64,000 nucleotides of DNA from Clostridia bacterium. Its GTDB lineage: Bacteria; Bacillota; Clostridia; Christensenellales; Aristaeellaceae. The stretch lies in assembly GCA_017527065.1 (NCBI GenBank), contig JAFXQO010000004.1, forward strand, positions 1-64,000, given 5' to 3'. A model generated the notes under the pieces. That model was not told where the DNA came from. It did no database searches and saw nothing but the letters and a program-made list of their open reading frames with translations. The number at the start of each line of letters is the position of its first letter. Position 1 is the stretch's first letter. This document shows, one piece after another, positions 52,795-60,999 of the stretch. The translations under genes were made by a program, and so were the position numbers.

Positions 52795-53673
52795 TCAATT
52801 CGGCAGTTCGGCCGCGTCCGGCTTTTCCGCCTGCTTCAGGGCCTCCTGCGCCGCGCTCATGCAGCTCTCAAGCCGCCCCAGCCGCTCGGTGAGCTGATCG
52901 CAGAAGGCGTCCAGCTTTTCCACGCGCTGCTGGCGGGGACAAACGAGATAATCCTTCACCGCGGCCGAGAACTCGTCCGCCGTTTCGCAGAACTGGCGCA
53001 TCAGGCGCGTGCGGTCGGTCAGCGCCAGGCGGTAAAGATCCAGCCGCACGCTCATGCGGTCCATCTGCGTGGCGGGACCGCCCGCCGCGCGGCCGTTGCG
53101 GATGAGCCGCGCGAAGACGTCGCAGGCCTGAATGAGCTCCGAATCGCCGGTGCGGCGGGCGCTCACGGCCATTTGACCCAGGGCGTCCTCGGGCGAAAGC
53201 CGGGGCCTGGCACGCACCTGGGGCTGGGCGCACTCGACGCCGTCCGCCTTCAGCTTCTCGACGGCCTGGCGGATGATCTCAGGATGAGAGCGAAGCACCG
53301 CGCGGTATTTGTTCTGGTAGCGCAGCATGAGGGAGTGGTTGCCGCCCGCGAGCTCCTGAAGGCACGCGCGCACCGACTGGCCGGACGCCTTGCGGCGCAG
53401 CACGGTCTCAACCAGGCGATGCACCTCGCCCTCCTCAAAGGGCACAAACCGCGCCGCGCGCGCCCTGCCGCCTTCGCGCTCGCGCACCTGGGCGTAGTAG
53501 TAATTGCGGATGCTGTTCGGCCGGCGGCCCGTCTGCTCGGCGATGCGCTCAAAGACCTGCTTCAGCGGCAGGCCGCGCTCCTGCGCCTCGTCCGCCGTTT
53601 TCCAGAGGAGGTTGGATTCCTCCTCGCTCCAGCCGCTGTGCCGGTTTGAAAGATGGATGATTGACTGTTCCAT
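52795..53673 (-). CDS. SANT/Myb-like DNA-binding protein
   Basis: This protein has about 292 residues. Residues 12-62 form a SANT/Myb-like helix bundle (SGWSEEESNLLWKTADEAQ, then RRPNSIRNYYY) of the type seen in RsfA-like sporulation regulators. A second helical repeat (about 75-130, FVPFEEGEVHRLVETVLRRK) may be another DNA-binding unit. The C-terminal 100 residues are helical, with possible coiled coil. The start at 53673 is chosen because GGAGG lies 8 nt upstream, rather than the in-frame Met at 53727. It may control the GH172 gene just downstream or be a broader regulator. Target unknown. Confidence 0.65.
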   Translation of the reverse strand: MEQSIIHLSNRHSGWSEEESNLLWKTADEAQERGLPLKQVFERIAEQTGRRPNSIRNYYYAQVREREGGRARAARFVPFEEGEVHRLVETVLRRKASGQSVRACLQELAGGNHSLMLRYQNKYRAVLRSHPEIIRQAVEKLKADGVECAQPQVRARPRLSPEDALGQMAVSARRTGDSELIQACDVFARLIRNGRAAGGPATQMDRMSVRLDLYRLALTDRTRLMRQFCETADEFSAAVKDYLVCPRQQRVEKLDAFCDQLTERLGRLESCMSAAQEALKQAEKPDAAELPN

Positions 53674-53833
53674 GTCTCTGTCCTCCAAACGAACTGTTAT
53701 GGTACAGAGTATGCGCTCAGACGCCAAACAATATACGCCACTGACACTTTTTTTGCGCCGCCTCCGAAACCGTCCGCCGCCGTTAAACTTCGGAAAAGGT
53801 GTAAATTTAATGACGAAAATAATCGGCGCATAC

Positions 53834-53862
53834 TTGAAATAGAAATAGTTTTGTAATATAAT
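53834..53862 (+). promoter_or_regulatory. Promoter of the SH3b-repeat protein gene
   Basis: TTGAAA (53834-53839), a 17-nt spacer and TATAAT (53857-53862), about 36 nt before the GTG start. Confidence 0.85.
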
Positions 53863-53897
53863 ACAGGCAGGGAATTCTGAAAGGACGTGAAAAAGCG

Positions 53898-56078
53898 GTG
53901 AATACAGGCAAAAAACTACGCCGGATGGTGGCGATTTGCGTCATGGCGGCCCTGATTGGCCCGGCCGGCGCGCTCGCGGATGCGGTCACCGTGACGGCGG
54001 AACGCTTGAACGTCCGCACTGAGGCCTCGGCGCAAAGCAAGTCCGTGGTCGTGGTGAGCAAGGACGAAAAACTTCAATTCATCAGCGCTTCCGGCGACTG
54101 GATCCGCGTGATGACAAACGGAAAACCCGGTTACGTGATGAAAAGCTACGTTTCCGTCGACAAAGCTTCCATCGCTTCGGACGTGGCGGCGTCCCAGACC
54201 ATCTGGAGCCAGGCGCAGAGCGGCACGGCAACGGCGCGGGTGAACCTGCGGGCGCTGCCTATGACCGACGCGGATATCGTGAAGGTCATCGACGCGGGCA
54301 AAGCGGTCACGCTGACCGGCGAGTGCGGCGACTGGTACGTCGCCTCCTATGGCGGCGGCACGGGCTATGTCATGAAGGAATATATCCGTTACAGCGCCTC
54401 CGCCGGGACGGAGACCGGCTCGTCTTCCGCCTCGAACGCCGACGTTCCGACCGTGGGCGTGACCAACACGCGGGTCAACCTGCGCGCCGCGGCGTCCACC
54501 GGATCGAAAGTCATCAAGATCCTGGACAAGGGCACGACCGTCAGCCTGAACGGCCTGAACGGAAGCTGGTATCAGGTGACCGTGGGCGGGGTGTCGGGTT
54601 ATGTTTCCAGTCAGTACGTGAACACCCAGGGCGTCCGACCCACGGCCGCTCCGGTCGAGGACGCCGAAACCACTTTCGCCACGCCGCTCTCCGGCACGAC
54701 CAATACCCGCGTGAACCTGCGCGCCCGGGCGGATACCAAATCGGGCGTCGTGAAGGTGATCGAGAAGAACGCCTCCGTCACGCTGACCGGCGAAAAAGGC
54801 GCCTGGTATAAGGCCTCCTCCGGCGGCAAGACGGGCTATATCTACAAGCAGTACGTGAACGCCGGCGGCGCCGTCGCGCCGACGCCGACGGCCGCGCCCA
54901 CGGCCACGCCCGTGCCGCAGCCCGGCGACAGCAGCGCCGCCTCGGAGACGACCTACACGTCTCCCGTTCCGGCGAAGGCCAACGTGCGCGTGAACATGCG
55001 CGCGAACGCCGCCCAGAACGCCGCCCTCGTCAAGGTGATCTCAAAGGACGAAGCGGTGAGCGTGCTGGGGGAGAAGGGCGACTGGTATAAGATTTCTTCC
55101 GGCAACAAGACCGGGTACGCCGCTAAGCCGTACATCACCCTGCAGGGCGCGGCCGCCACGCCGACGCCGGCCCCCACCGCTTCCCCCTATCAGTCCTGGA
55201 CGGGTGTGACCAGCGTCGAGGTCAACATGCGCAGGGCTCCTGAGGGCGACGTCATCTATGTGCTCCAGGCGGGCACCGAGGTGACGGTCACCGGCGCGAA
55301 CGGAAGCTGGTATATGATCGACTACCGCGGCAGCGCCGGCTATGTGGCTTCCAGCTATGTCGTCCGCAAGGACGAAGCTTCGACGGGCGTCACGCCGACC
55401 CCCGCTCCCAACGCCACGCAGGCGCCCGGTCAGGGCACCGCGGGCTATGTGACCGGCGCGTATGTCAACGTCCGCTCCGGCGCGGGCTCGGATTACGGGG
55501 TGATCGCCACGCTCCGAATGGGCGACCAGGTGACGCTCTATGAACAGACGGACGGCTGGTACCGCATGACCGGCGGCGGTGTGTCCGGCTACATTTCCGC
55601 GAAATACGTGAGCCCGGACAAGCCCAGCGGGAACGCGACGCCCGCTCCTTCCGATTCCATCGGCAAAGTGGTCAACAGCGACTGGTGGACGGGCGTGATC
55701 TCGACCGCGTTCAAGACCGGTACCATCGCCACGGTGACCGATGTGGAGACCGGCCTGTCCTTCCAGGTCAAGCGCACCGGCGGCACCAATCACGCGGACG
55801 CCCAGCCGCTGACCGCCGCCGACACCTCGGTCATGTATCGCATCTACAGCTACAAGTGGCAGTGGACGCGCCGCGCGATCTGGGTAACGGTGGGCGGCGT
55901 CACCTATGCCGCCTCCATGAACGGCATGCCCCATGGCGACAGCGATTCCATGCCGGACAACAACTTCGACGGATGCTTCTGCATCCACTTCCTGAACAGC
56001 CGCACGCATTCGGGCAACCGGCTGGACGCCGCCCATCAGGCCGCCGTCGCCAAGGCGCTGAAGGAAGGCAACAAATGA
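53898..56078 (+). CDS. Secreted protein with seven SH3b domains and an unrecognised C-terminal domain
   Basis: The 726-residue precursor has a signal peptide (about 1-28, ending GALADA). Seven bacterial SH3 repeats follow, each with an R(L/V)NVR or RVN(L/M)R core and a GxxGYV end; they begin near nt 53980, 54225, 54455, 54690, 54960, 55200 and 55440. Short Pro/Thr-rich linkers (PTPTAAPTATPVPQ) separate the later ones. The last 140 residues form a separate domain (from WWTGVISTAFKTGTIATVTD), with conserved-looking residues in HADAQPLTAADTS, ASMNGMPHGDS, NNFDGCFCIHFLNSRTH and AAHQAAV. SH3b domains bind peptidoglycan, so a cell-wall role is likely. The terminal domain could be catalytic but this is not shown. 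GTG start, GAAAGGACG upstream. Confidence 0.85.
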   Translation: MNTGKKLRRMVAICVMAALIGPAGALADAVTVTAERLNVRTEASAQSKSVVVVSKDEKLQFISASGDWIRVMTNGKPGYVMKSYVSVDKASIASDVAASQTIWSQAQSGTATARVNLRALPMTDADIVKVIDAGKAVTLTGECGDWYVASYGGGTGYVMKEYIRYSASAGTETGSSSASNADVPTVGVTNTRVNLRAAASTGSKVIKILDKGTTVSLNGLNGSWYQVTVGGVSGYVSSQYVNTQGVRPTAAPVEDAETTFATPLSGTTNTRVNLRARADTKSGVVKVIEKNASVTLTGEKGAWYKASSGGKTGYIYKQYVNAGGAVAPTPTAAPTATPVPQPGDSSAASETTYTSPVPAKANVRVNMRANAAQNAALVKVISKDEAVSVLGEKGDWYKISSGNKTGYAAKPYITLQGAAATPTPAPTASPYQSWTGVTSVEVNMRRAPEGDVIYVLQAGTEVTVTGANGSWYMIDYRGSAGYVASSYVVRKDEASTGVTPTPAPNATQAPGQGTAGYVTGAYVNVRSGAGSDYGVIATLRMGDQVTLYEQTDGWYRMTGGGVSGYISAKYVSPDKPSGNATPAPSDSIGKVVNSDWWTGVISTAFKTGTIATVTDVETGLSFQVKRTGGTNHADAQPLTAADTSVMYRIYSYKWQWTRRAIWVTVGGVTYAASMNGMPHGDSDSMPDNNFDGCFCIHFLNSRTHSGNRLDAAHQAAVAKALKEGNK

Positions 56079-56101
56079 TCCGCATCGTCCCATCGGACGC
56101 C

Positions 56102-56145
56102 CGCGCCGCCTGGCAGCCAACGCCAGGCGGCGCGTTCATTTTATG
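56102..56145. terminator. Terminator between the SH3b gene and dpaB
   Basis: CGCGCCGCCTGGC (56102-56114) pairs perfectly with GCCAGGCGGCGCG (56122-56134), then TTCATTTT. It serves the plus-strand gene well, and may also act on dpaB. Confidence 0.85.
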
Positions 56146-56740
56146 TTTTCCCGGCGCGCAGCAAGGGCTGCATTTGCCGGCCCGCCAGCGCCTCGGCGGC
56201 GGCGTCGGGAATAAGCGCCATGTCCGCCACCAGCGAGGTTGGCTTTTTCAGGGGATCGTCCTGCCCAAAGGGCACGAAATACATGTTCCGCCAGGCCAGC
56301 AGCGTGCCGATGCTGCGCGCGCTCATGGCCAGCCCGTCGTTCGTGGAGACGGCCAGCAGCAGCGGCCTGTCGTTGCGCAGGTGCGACTTGGCCGCCATGG
56401 CCGCGGGCGTGTCGAAAATGCCGTTTGCCAGCTTGCCCAGCGTATTGCCTGTGCAGGGCGCGATGATCAGAAGATCCAGCAGTTTTTTCGGCCCGATCGG
56501 CTCGACCTGCGGCAGCGTGTGCCAGATTTCGCGGCCGCAGATGGACTGAAGCCGCTCCCGCACCTCGCCGGCGCTGAAGAAGCGCGTGTCCAGCGACCAG
56601 GTGTTGTAGGACAGTATGGGGAACAGCTGCGCGCCGGCCGCCGCCAGCGCTTCCGCCGCCTCAAACACCCTTGAAAACGTGCAGAACGAGCCAGTCATCG
56701 CAAAGCCGACGCGTTTGCCCGACAATATGTCATTCATCAT
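56141..56740 (-). CDS. dpaB: Dipicolinate synthase subunit B
   Basis: This flavoprotein-type subunit (199 residues, SpoVFB) works with DpaA to make dipicolinic acid from the lysine-pathway intermediate in the mother cell; dipicolinate gives spores heat resistance. Family segments are GKRVGFAMTGSFCTFSR, IIAPCTGNTLGKLANGI and NMYFVPFGQDDPLKKP. The start overlaps the dpaA stop by 11 nt; AAGGAG lies 6 nt upstream. ATG at 56737 is the alternative. Its presence indicates a spore-forming lineage. Confidence 0.93.
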   Translation of the reverse strand: MMNDILSGKRVGFAMTGSFCTFSRVFEAAEALAAAGAQLFPILSYNTWSLDTRFFSAGEVRERLQSICGREIWHTLPQVEPIGPKKLLDLLIIAPCTGNTLGKLANGIFDTPAAMAAKSHLRNDRPLLLAVSTNDGLAMSARSIGTLLAWRNMYFVPFGQDDPLKKPTSLVADMALIPDAAAEALAGRQMQPLLRAGKT

Positions 56741-57566
56741 TCGCCACTCCTTTTTTCAAAGCCTTCAATGCGGCGTCCAGCAGGAGGCGGCCCGCGCTCT
56801 CCGGGCAGTAGCGGCCAGGCAGGTTGTTCTCCCGGGCGGCCCGCAGGCCGAGCGCCTTCGCCCGCTCCAGCGAGAAGCCGTAGGGCGGGCTGGCCACGTC
56901 CATCAGCAGCGCGGCCGGGTCGATTTCAGCGAGCAGCGCGTCCGGCAGCACCGTGGCGGGCGGCGTCGAGATGATCAGCCGCCAACAGGGAAGCCGCCCC
57001 GCCATCTCGTCCAGAGGACAGGCCGCCGCCCCCGCCGCCTCCGCGCGCCTGAGCGACGCCTCCCGCCGGGCTGCCACGGTGACGCTGGCCCCCAGTGCGA
57101 TCAGAAGCCGCGCTGTCCGCTGCCCGATGCGGCCGTAGCCGATCACAAGGGCCCGCGTGTCCCGGATGGCGCAGGGCAGTGCGCGCATGGCCGCGCAGAC
57201 AGCGCCTTCCGCCGTCAGGGCCGCGTTTGCGGCGACATAGTCCTCGTCCGCCTGCAGGCACAGGCGTGGGGGAGCGTCCCGCGGCGCGCCGGCGTCGTCC
57301 GGCATGACGAGCCGCGCGCCGCGCTTCATCATGCCCATGACGGCCTCCGCAGGCGGGCAGTCCGCGCCCAACGGCCCGGGGAAGGGGGCGCGCCAGGGAT
57401 TCGCCATGACGACCGCGTCAGCCTGGCGGATAAAGCCCTCGTCCGCCCGGGGCAGATCGAAGCCGCTTTTTTCAAGGCCCACCGCCGCCGTCTCCAGGCC
57501 GCGCAGGGCCGCGAGGCGGGCCGCCCAGGCGAAGCGCATGTCGCCTCCGGCCAATAACAGTTTCAT
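56730..57566 (-). CDS. dpaA: Dipicolinate synthase subunit A
   Basis: This is the SpoVFA subunit of dipicolinate synthase, with about 278 residues. An N-terminal DpaA-type domain (MKLLLAGGDMRF) is followed by a Rossmann domain with VIGYGRIGQRTARLL (about 140-155). The start at 57566 is preferred over the in-frame Met at 57578, because GGAGG lies 8 nt upstream. It is the first gene of a dpaAB operon preceded by a plausible sigma-K promoter. Confidence 0.92.
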   Translation of the reverse strand: MKLLLAGGDMRFAWAARLAALRGLETAAVGLEKSGFDLPRADEGFIRQADAVVMANPWRAPFPGPLGADCPPAEAVMGMMKRGARLVMPDDAGAPRDAPPRLCLQADEDYVAANAALTAEGAVCAAMRALPCAIRDTRALVIGYGRIGQRTARLLIALGASVTVAARREASLRRAEAAGAAACPLDEMAGRLPCWRLIISTPPATVLPDALLAEIDPAALLMDVASPPYGFSLERAKALGLRAARENNLPGRYCPESAGRLLLDAALKALKKGVANDE

Positions 57567-57598
57567 ATCGTCCTCCACCTCCCGTTTTTGCCTCGCTG

Positions 57599-57627
57599 CA
57601 TGCTATGCCCGGCGCTTTTCTTCGGTG
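57599..57627 (-). promoter_or_regulatory. Candidate sigma-K promoter of dpaAB
   Basis: On the minus strand, CACC (57627-57624), a 15-nt spacer and GCATAGCATG (57608-57599) fit the sigma-K pattern mACm-N15/16-gCATAnnnT. It is about 33 nt before the dpaA start, and dipicolinate synthase is sigma-K controlled in Bacillus. Confidence 0.5.
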
Positions 57628-57723
57628 AAATCAGCTTTTTTTCCGAAAAATTCCATATATTAACCCGAACTTAACATATATGCGTTATAATCATCACATA
57701 CTACTTGCGAGGAGGCTTTCACT

Positions 57724-58134
57724 ATGGGTGCCAAAGAGAAAACCAGTGGTCTGCTCAAGGAGTTTAAGGAATTTGCCATAAAGGGCAATGTCATCGACAT
57801 GGCCATCGGCGTCGTGATCGGCGCCGCGTTCGGCAAAGTCGTCACCGCCGTCATTGATCTCGTCATCACGCCTATTTTGGACGCGCTGCCCAAGCTGGAG
57901 TCCGGCGGAACGGGCTTTGTGGGCGCTCTCATCAGCCTGCTGGGCGTTGTGATCGAATTCCTGCTCACGGCGCTGGTGCTGTTCGCCATCATCAAGGCCG
58001 TGAACAAGTTCAAGAGGAAGGAAGAGCCCAAGCCGGCCGAGAAGCCGCGCCTGTGCCCCTACTGCAAGGGCGAGATCGCCAAGGACGCGACCCGCTGCCC
58101 GCATTGCACCAGCGTTTTCGACCCCAAGAAATAA
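57724..58134 (+). CDS. mscL: Large-conductance mechanosensitive channel MscL with a C-terminal zinc ribbon
   Basis: MscL opens under membrane tension and lets solutes out during osmotic downshock. The 136-residue protein has the cytoplasmic N-terminal helix, two membrane helices (about 22-48 and 68-92, with [15 protein letters not shown]) and then a basic linker. Where the usual C-terminal helix bundle would be, there is a zinc ribbon with CPYC (111-114) and CPHC (125-128). AGGAGG lies upstream of the ATG. A TATAAT at 57686-57691 is the likely -10. Confidence 0.93.
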   Translation: MGAKEKTSGLLKEFKEFAIKGNVIDMAIGVVIGAAFGKVVTAVIDLVITPILDALPKLESGGTGFVGALISLLGVVIEFLLTALVLFAIIKAVNKFKRKEEPKPAEKPRLCPYCKGEIAKDATRCPHCTSVFDPKK

Positions 58135-58145
58135 TTAACGCATAG

Positions 58146-58180
58146 AGAGCGGCGGATGCGCAACCATCCGCCGCTCTTTC
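58146..58180 (+). terminator. Terminator after mscL
   Basis: AGAGCGGCGGATG (58146-58158) pairs with CATCCGCCGCTCT (58165-58177), followed by a short TTTC. Confidence 0.7.
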
Positions 58181-58281
58181 GCGTCCAAAGGGTATTGTGT
58201 GATTTCCATATACCATTCCATTTTTGCCAGGTTTCTGACGCTTCATTCATATTCTTTCAATTCTCCCAGGAGGTGATCGGC

Positions 58282-58866
58282 GTGCAGGACGCACAGGCCG
58301 AGCGCAAACTGATTGAACGCGCCGGGCGCGGCGACCAATCCGCCTTTGAAGAGCTTCTATCCGCCCAGGAGGGGCGCATGTACGCCGTCGCGCTGCGCAT
58401 GTGCGGCAATCGCGAGGACGCACAGGACTGCATGCAGGAGGCCATGATCCGCATTTATCGCGCGATTTCCACCTTCAAGGGGCAGTCCTCTTTCGCCACG
58501 TGGGTGTACCGAATCACCATGAACAGCTGCCTGGACGAGCTGCGCCGCCGCAAGGCCCGCACCTCGACCTCGCTGGACGCCATGATCGAAAACGGCTTCG
58601 CCCCCACCGACGAGACCGATACGCCCGAGCGCCATTCCCTGCAATCCGAGCAGCGCCGCATGCTCGAGAAGGCCATCGCCGGCCTGCCCGAGGACATGCG
58701 CGCCGCCATCGTGCTGCGGGACATACAGGGCTGCAGCTACGATGAAATCGCCCAGGTGCTGGAGACCAACGTGGGCACCATCAAGTCGCGCATCAGCCGG
58801 GGCCGCGAGCGGCTCCGCACCGTTCTTTTACAGCAGCCGGAACTTTTTGGCCGCCGCATGGTCTAA
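58282..58866 (+). CDS. ECF-type RNA polymerase sigma factor (SigW/RpoE-like)
   Basis: This sigma factor has about 194 residues. Region 2 contains YAVALRMCGNREDAQDCMQE and SSFATWVYRITMN, and region 4 contains LPEDMRAAIVLRDIQGCSYDEI and GTIKSRISRGRERLR. The GTG at 58282 is chosen because AGGAGGTGAT lies 6 nt upstream; the open frame to 58156 crosses the mscL terminator and is not coding. It is followed within 24 nt by its probable anti-sigma factor. It fits the SigW/RpoE envelope-stress branch. Confidence 0.93.
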   Translation: MQDAQAERKLIERAGRGDQSAFEELLSAQEGRMYAVALRMCGNREDAQDCMQEAMIRIYRAISTFKGQSSFATWVYRITMNSCLDELRRRKARTSTSLDAMIENGFAPTDETDTPERHSLQSEQRRMLEKAIAGLPEDMRAAIVLRDIQGCSYDEIAQVLETNVGTIKSRISRGRERLRTVLLQQPELFGRRMV

Positions 58867-58890
58867 GGACACAGCAGGAGGAAAATGAAA

Positions 58891-60186
58891 ATGAACATGA
58901 ATTGCACAACTTTCCGCGCAAATCTTGACGCGTACATTGACTCCGAGCTGGACCGGAAGACCCGGCGCGCCATGGAGGAACACGCGGCCTCCTGTCCCGA
59001 GTGCGGTTCGCTGCTCAACGGGGCCATGGATGTGATCACGCGCTGCGCCGAGCTCAACGAGGGGCTGACCGTGCCGCTGGAGTGCCAGGCGGCCTGGCGG
59101 CGCGCCGTGCGCGAGGAGGCCGAGGCGAAGGAGAAGGCCGGCTCGAAGCGGCGCTCGAAGGGGCGCTCCGGCCGGAACGCATGGATACGCGCCCTCTCGG
59201 CCGTGGCCGCGGTGCTGGTGCTCGTCTTCGCAGTGGGCACGCAGCTCGGCCCGGACGGCTTCAGCGGCCTTATTCCCGCCCCGCAGAGCCGCAGCACAGC
59301 CGGCTATTACCCCTCGCCCAACGGCGGCATGGCCTACGACAACTATGTGGCCTTCGATTATGACGAGGAGTACGGCGCTCCCGCGATGTATGAGGCCGCT
59401 TCGGTCAGGGGCAGCGCGGCGTCCGGCGTCGTGCTGCAGAGCGACGGCGCGACCGATCAGACCATGAGCACCGCGGCGAAGGCCTCCTCCGGCGTCATCG
59501 TGCTCAGGTCTGCCACGCGCTCGATCAGCACGAAGGAATTCGACGCCGACCAGCTCTACCTGGACGATCTCGTGTCGGAATACGACGCTTACTTCGAGTC
59601 CCGCCGCGTCACGGGCAAGGCCGAGGACGCGAGCCGCCTTTTGAAGGCGACCATCCGCGTGCCCAGCGACTCGCTGGACGACTTCCTCACCGCGCTGGAT
59701 GTGCGCGGCGTGGTGACGCTGCGCGAGGAATCCGCCGAGGACATCACGGCCAACTACAACGACGTCGCCGCCCGCCTGGAGGTGCTGCGCAGCCAGCTGC
59801 AGCAGCTCAACGAGATGAACGCCAAAGCCAGGAACGTGTCCGACCTCATTGAAATCAACGAGCGTGCGAACGAGGTGACCGCCGAGATCGAAGCCTACGA
59901 GAGCCGCATCCGCGACTGGAACAGCCGCCGCAGCTATTCGTCCGTCACCCTGACGCTCACCGAGCTGGGCGCGGATCAGCCGCTGCCCGTCGAACGGACG
60001 CTGAGCGAGCGCATGAAGGACGCCTTCGACGATTCCATTCAGTGGCTCAAGGACTTCGGCGAGAACGCCGCCGTGTTCGGCGCGGCGCTGGTGCCCCGCC
60101 TGATCATCTGGGTCCCGGTGATCATCATCGTGATCGTGCTGCTGCGCGTGGCCTTCGGCCGCCGCGGGAAGAAAAAGGACAAGTAA
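58891..60186 (+). CDS. Anti-sigma factor with zf-HC2 and DUF4349 domains
   Basis: This membrane protein has about 431 residues. Residues 1-45 form the zinc-binding anti-sigma domain (EEHAASCPECG gives HxxxCxxC). A first membrane helix spans about 90-112. A DUF4349 domain follows (about 200-380), with a central coiled coil (ARLEVLRSQLQQLNEMNAKA). A C-terminal membrane helix spans about 392-420. ATG at 58891 is preferred (AGGAGG 9 nt upstream) over 58885. It probably holds the upstream sigma factor at the membrane. In most proteins DUF4349 stands alone, so the fusion to zf-HC2 may link its sensing to the sigma factor. Confidence 0.86.
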   Translation: MNMNCTTFRANLDAYIDSELDRKTRRAMEEHAASCPECGSLLNGAMDVITRCAELNEGLTVPLECQAAWRRAVREEAEAKEKAGSKRRSKGRSGRNAWIRALSAVAAVLVLVFAVGTQLGPDGFSGLIPAPQSRSTAGYYPSPNGGMAYDNYVAFDYDEEYGAPAMYEAASVRGSAASGVVLQSDGATDQTMSTAAKASSGVIVLRSATRSISTKEFDADQLYLDDLVSEYDAYFESRRVTGKAEDASRLLKATIRVPSDSLDDFLTALDVRGVVTLREESAEDITANYNDVAARLEVLRSQLQQLNEMNAKARNVSDLIEINERANEVTAEIEAYESRIRDWNSRRSYSSVTLTLTELGADQPLPVERTLSERMKDAFDDSIQWLKDFGENAAVFGAALVPRLIIWVPVIIIVIVLLRVAFGRRGKKKDK

Positions 60187-60225
60187 AAGTAAATCAGAGC
60201 GAGCGATTAGAAGGAGATGATAATC

Positions 60226-60921
60226 ATGAAGAAGCTGCTGATCCTCATCCTGGCGCTGTGCGTCGCTGTCTGCTCCGCCGCGCTGGCGGATACCGAAATC
60301 ACCGTGCAGGGCACGGGCGTCATTCGCACCGCGCCGGACATCGCCGTCATCTCCCTGGGCGTTGAGGAATCCGGCGAGGACGTCGCCGCCATCCAGTCCC
60401 AGCTCAACGCCCGCATCAACGCCATCATCGCCGCGCTGACCGGCGAGGCGGGCGGCATCGCGGAGGAGGATGTCCAGACCGGCAACTACTCCATCTATCG
60501 CCGCTATTACGACGATTACGGCAATCCCACCAAGGACTACGTGGCCTCGTGCATGCTGAACGTGACCGTGCGGGACATCGAGAAGGCCGGCGGTGTCATT
60601 GACGCCGCCTTCGCCGCCGGCGCGAACACGCTGGGCAACGTCTCCTTCAGCGTGGACGACGACGGCACCCTCGCCGACCGCGCGCTCGAACTGGCCGTGG
60701 AAGACGGCATGCACCGCGCGCAGGTGATCGCCGGCGCGGCGGGCGTCCAGCTTCCCGCCTGTCCCTCCCGCGTGAGCGAGGGCGCGGAGGTATCCTACGT
60801 TACCTTCAACAGCATGGCCCGCAGCGAAGACGTGGCGAGCGGCAAGACCGCCACGAAGCTCATGGGCGGCAGCGTGGAGATCAGCGCCACGGTGACGGTG
60901 ACCTATGACGTCGACGACTGA
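60226..60921 (+). CDS. SIMPL (DUF541) domain secreted protein
   Basis: This exported protein has about 231 residues, with a signal peptide (1-22, LILILALCVAVCSAALA). The SIMPL domain follows, with VQGTGVIRTAPDIAVISLGV near the start and VEISATVTVTYDV at the end. SIMPL proteins are envelope proteins of poorly known function. The start at 60226 has AAGGAG 9 nt upstream. It is the third gene of the sigma/anti-sigma transcript, 39 nt after it. Confidence 0.9.
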   Translation: MKKLLILILALCVAVCSAALADTEITVQGTGVIRTAPDIAVISLGVEESGEDVAAIQSQLNARINAIIAALTGEAGGIAEEDVQTGNYSIYRRYYDDYGNPTKDYVASCMLNVTVRDIEKAGGVIDAAFAAGANTLGNVSFSVDDDGTLADRALELAVEDGMHRAQVIAGAAGVQLPACPSRVSEGAEVSYVTFNSMARSEDVASGKTATKLMGGSVEISATVTVTYDVDD

Positions 60922-60943
60922 CGGGCTGGATTCATAAAGGGAC

Positions 60944-60984
60944 AAAACGAAGCGGGAAGGCCGGATCGGTCCTCCCGCTTTTGC
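60944..60984. terminator. Bidirectional terminator between the SIMPL gene and gpmI
   Basis: AAGCGGGA (60950-60957) pairs with TCCCGCTT (60973-60980), with partial inner pairing. TTTTG follows on the plus side and an AAAAC precedes it for the minus side. Confidence 0.8.
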
Positions 60985-60999
60985 TTATGGATTTGCGCC

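Noticed and set aside
58156-58281. Longer N-terminus for the second sigma factor
   Set aside because: It starts inside the mscL terminator hairpin, and a perfect ribosome site precedes the GTG at 58282.
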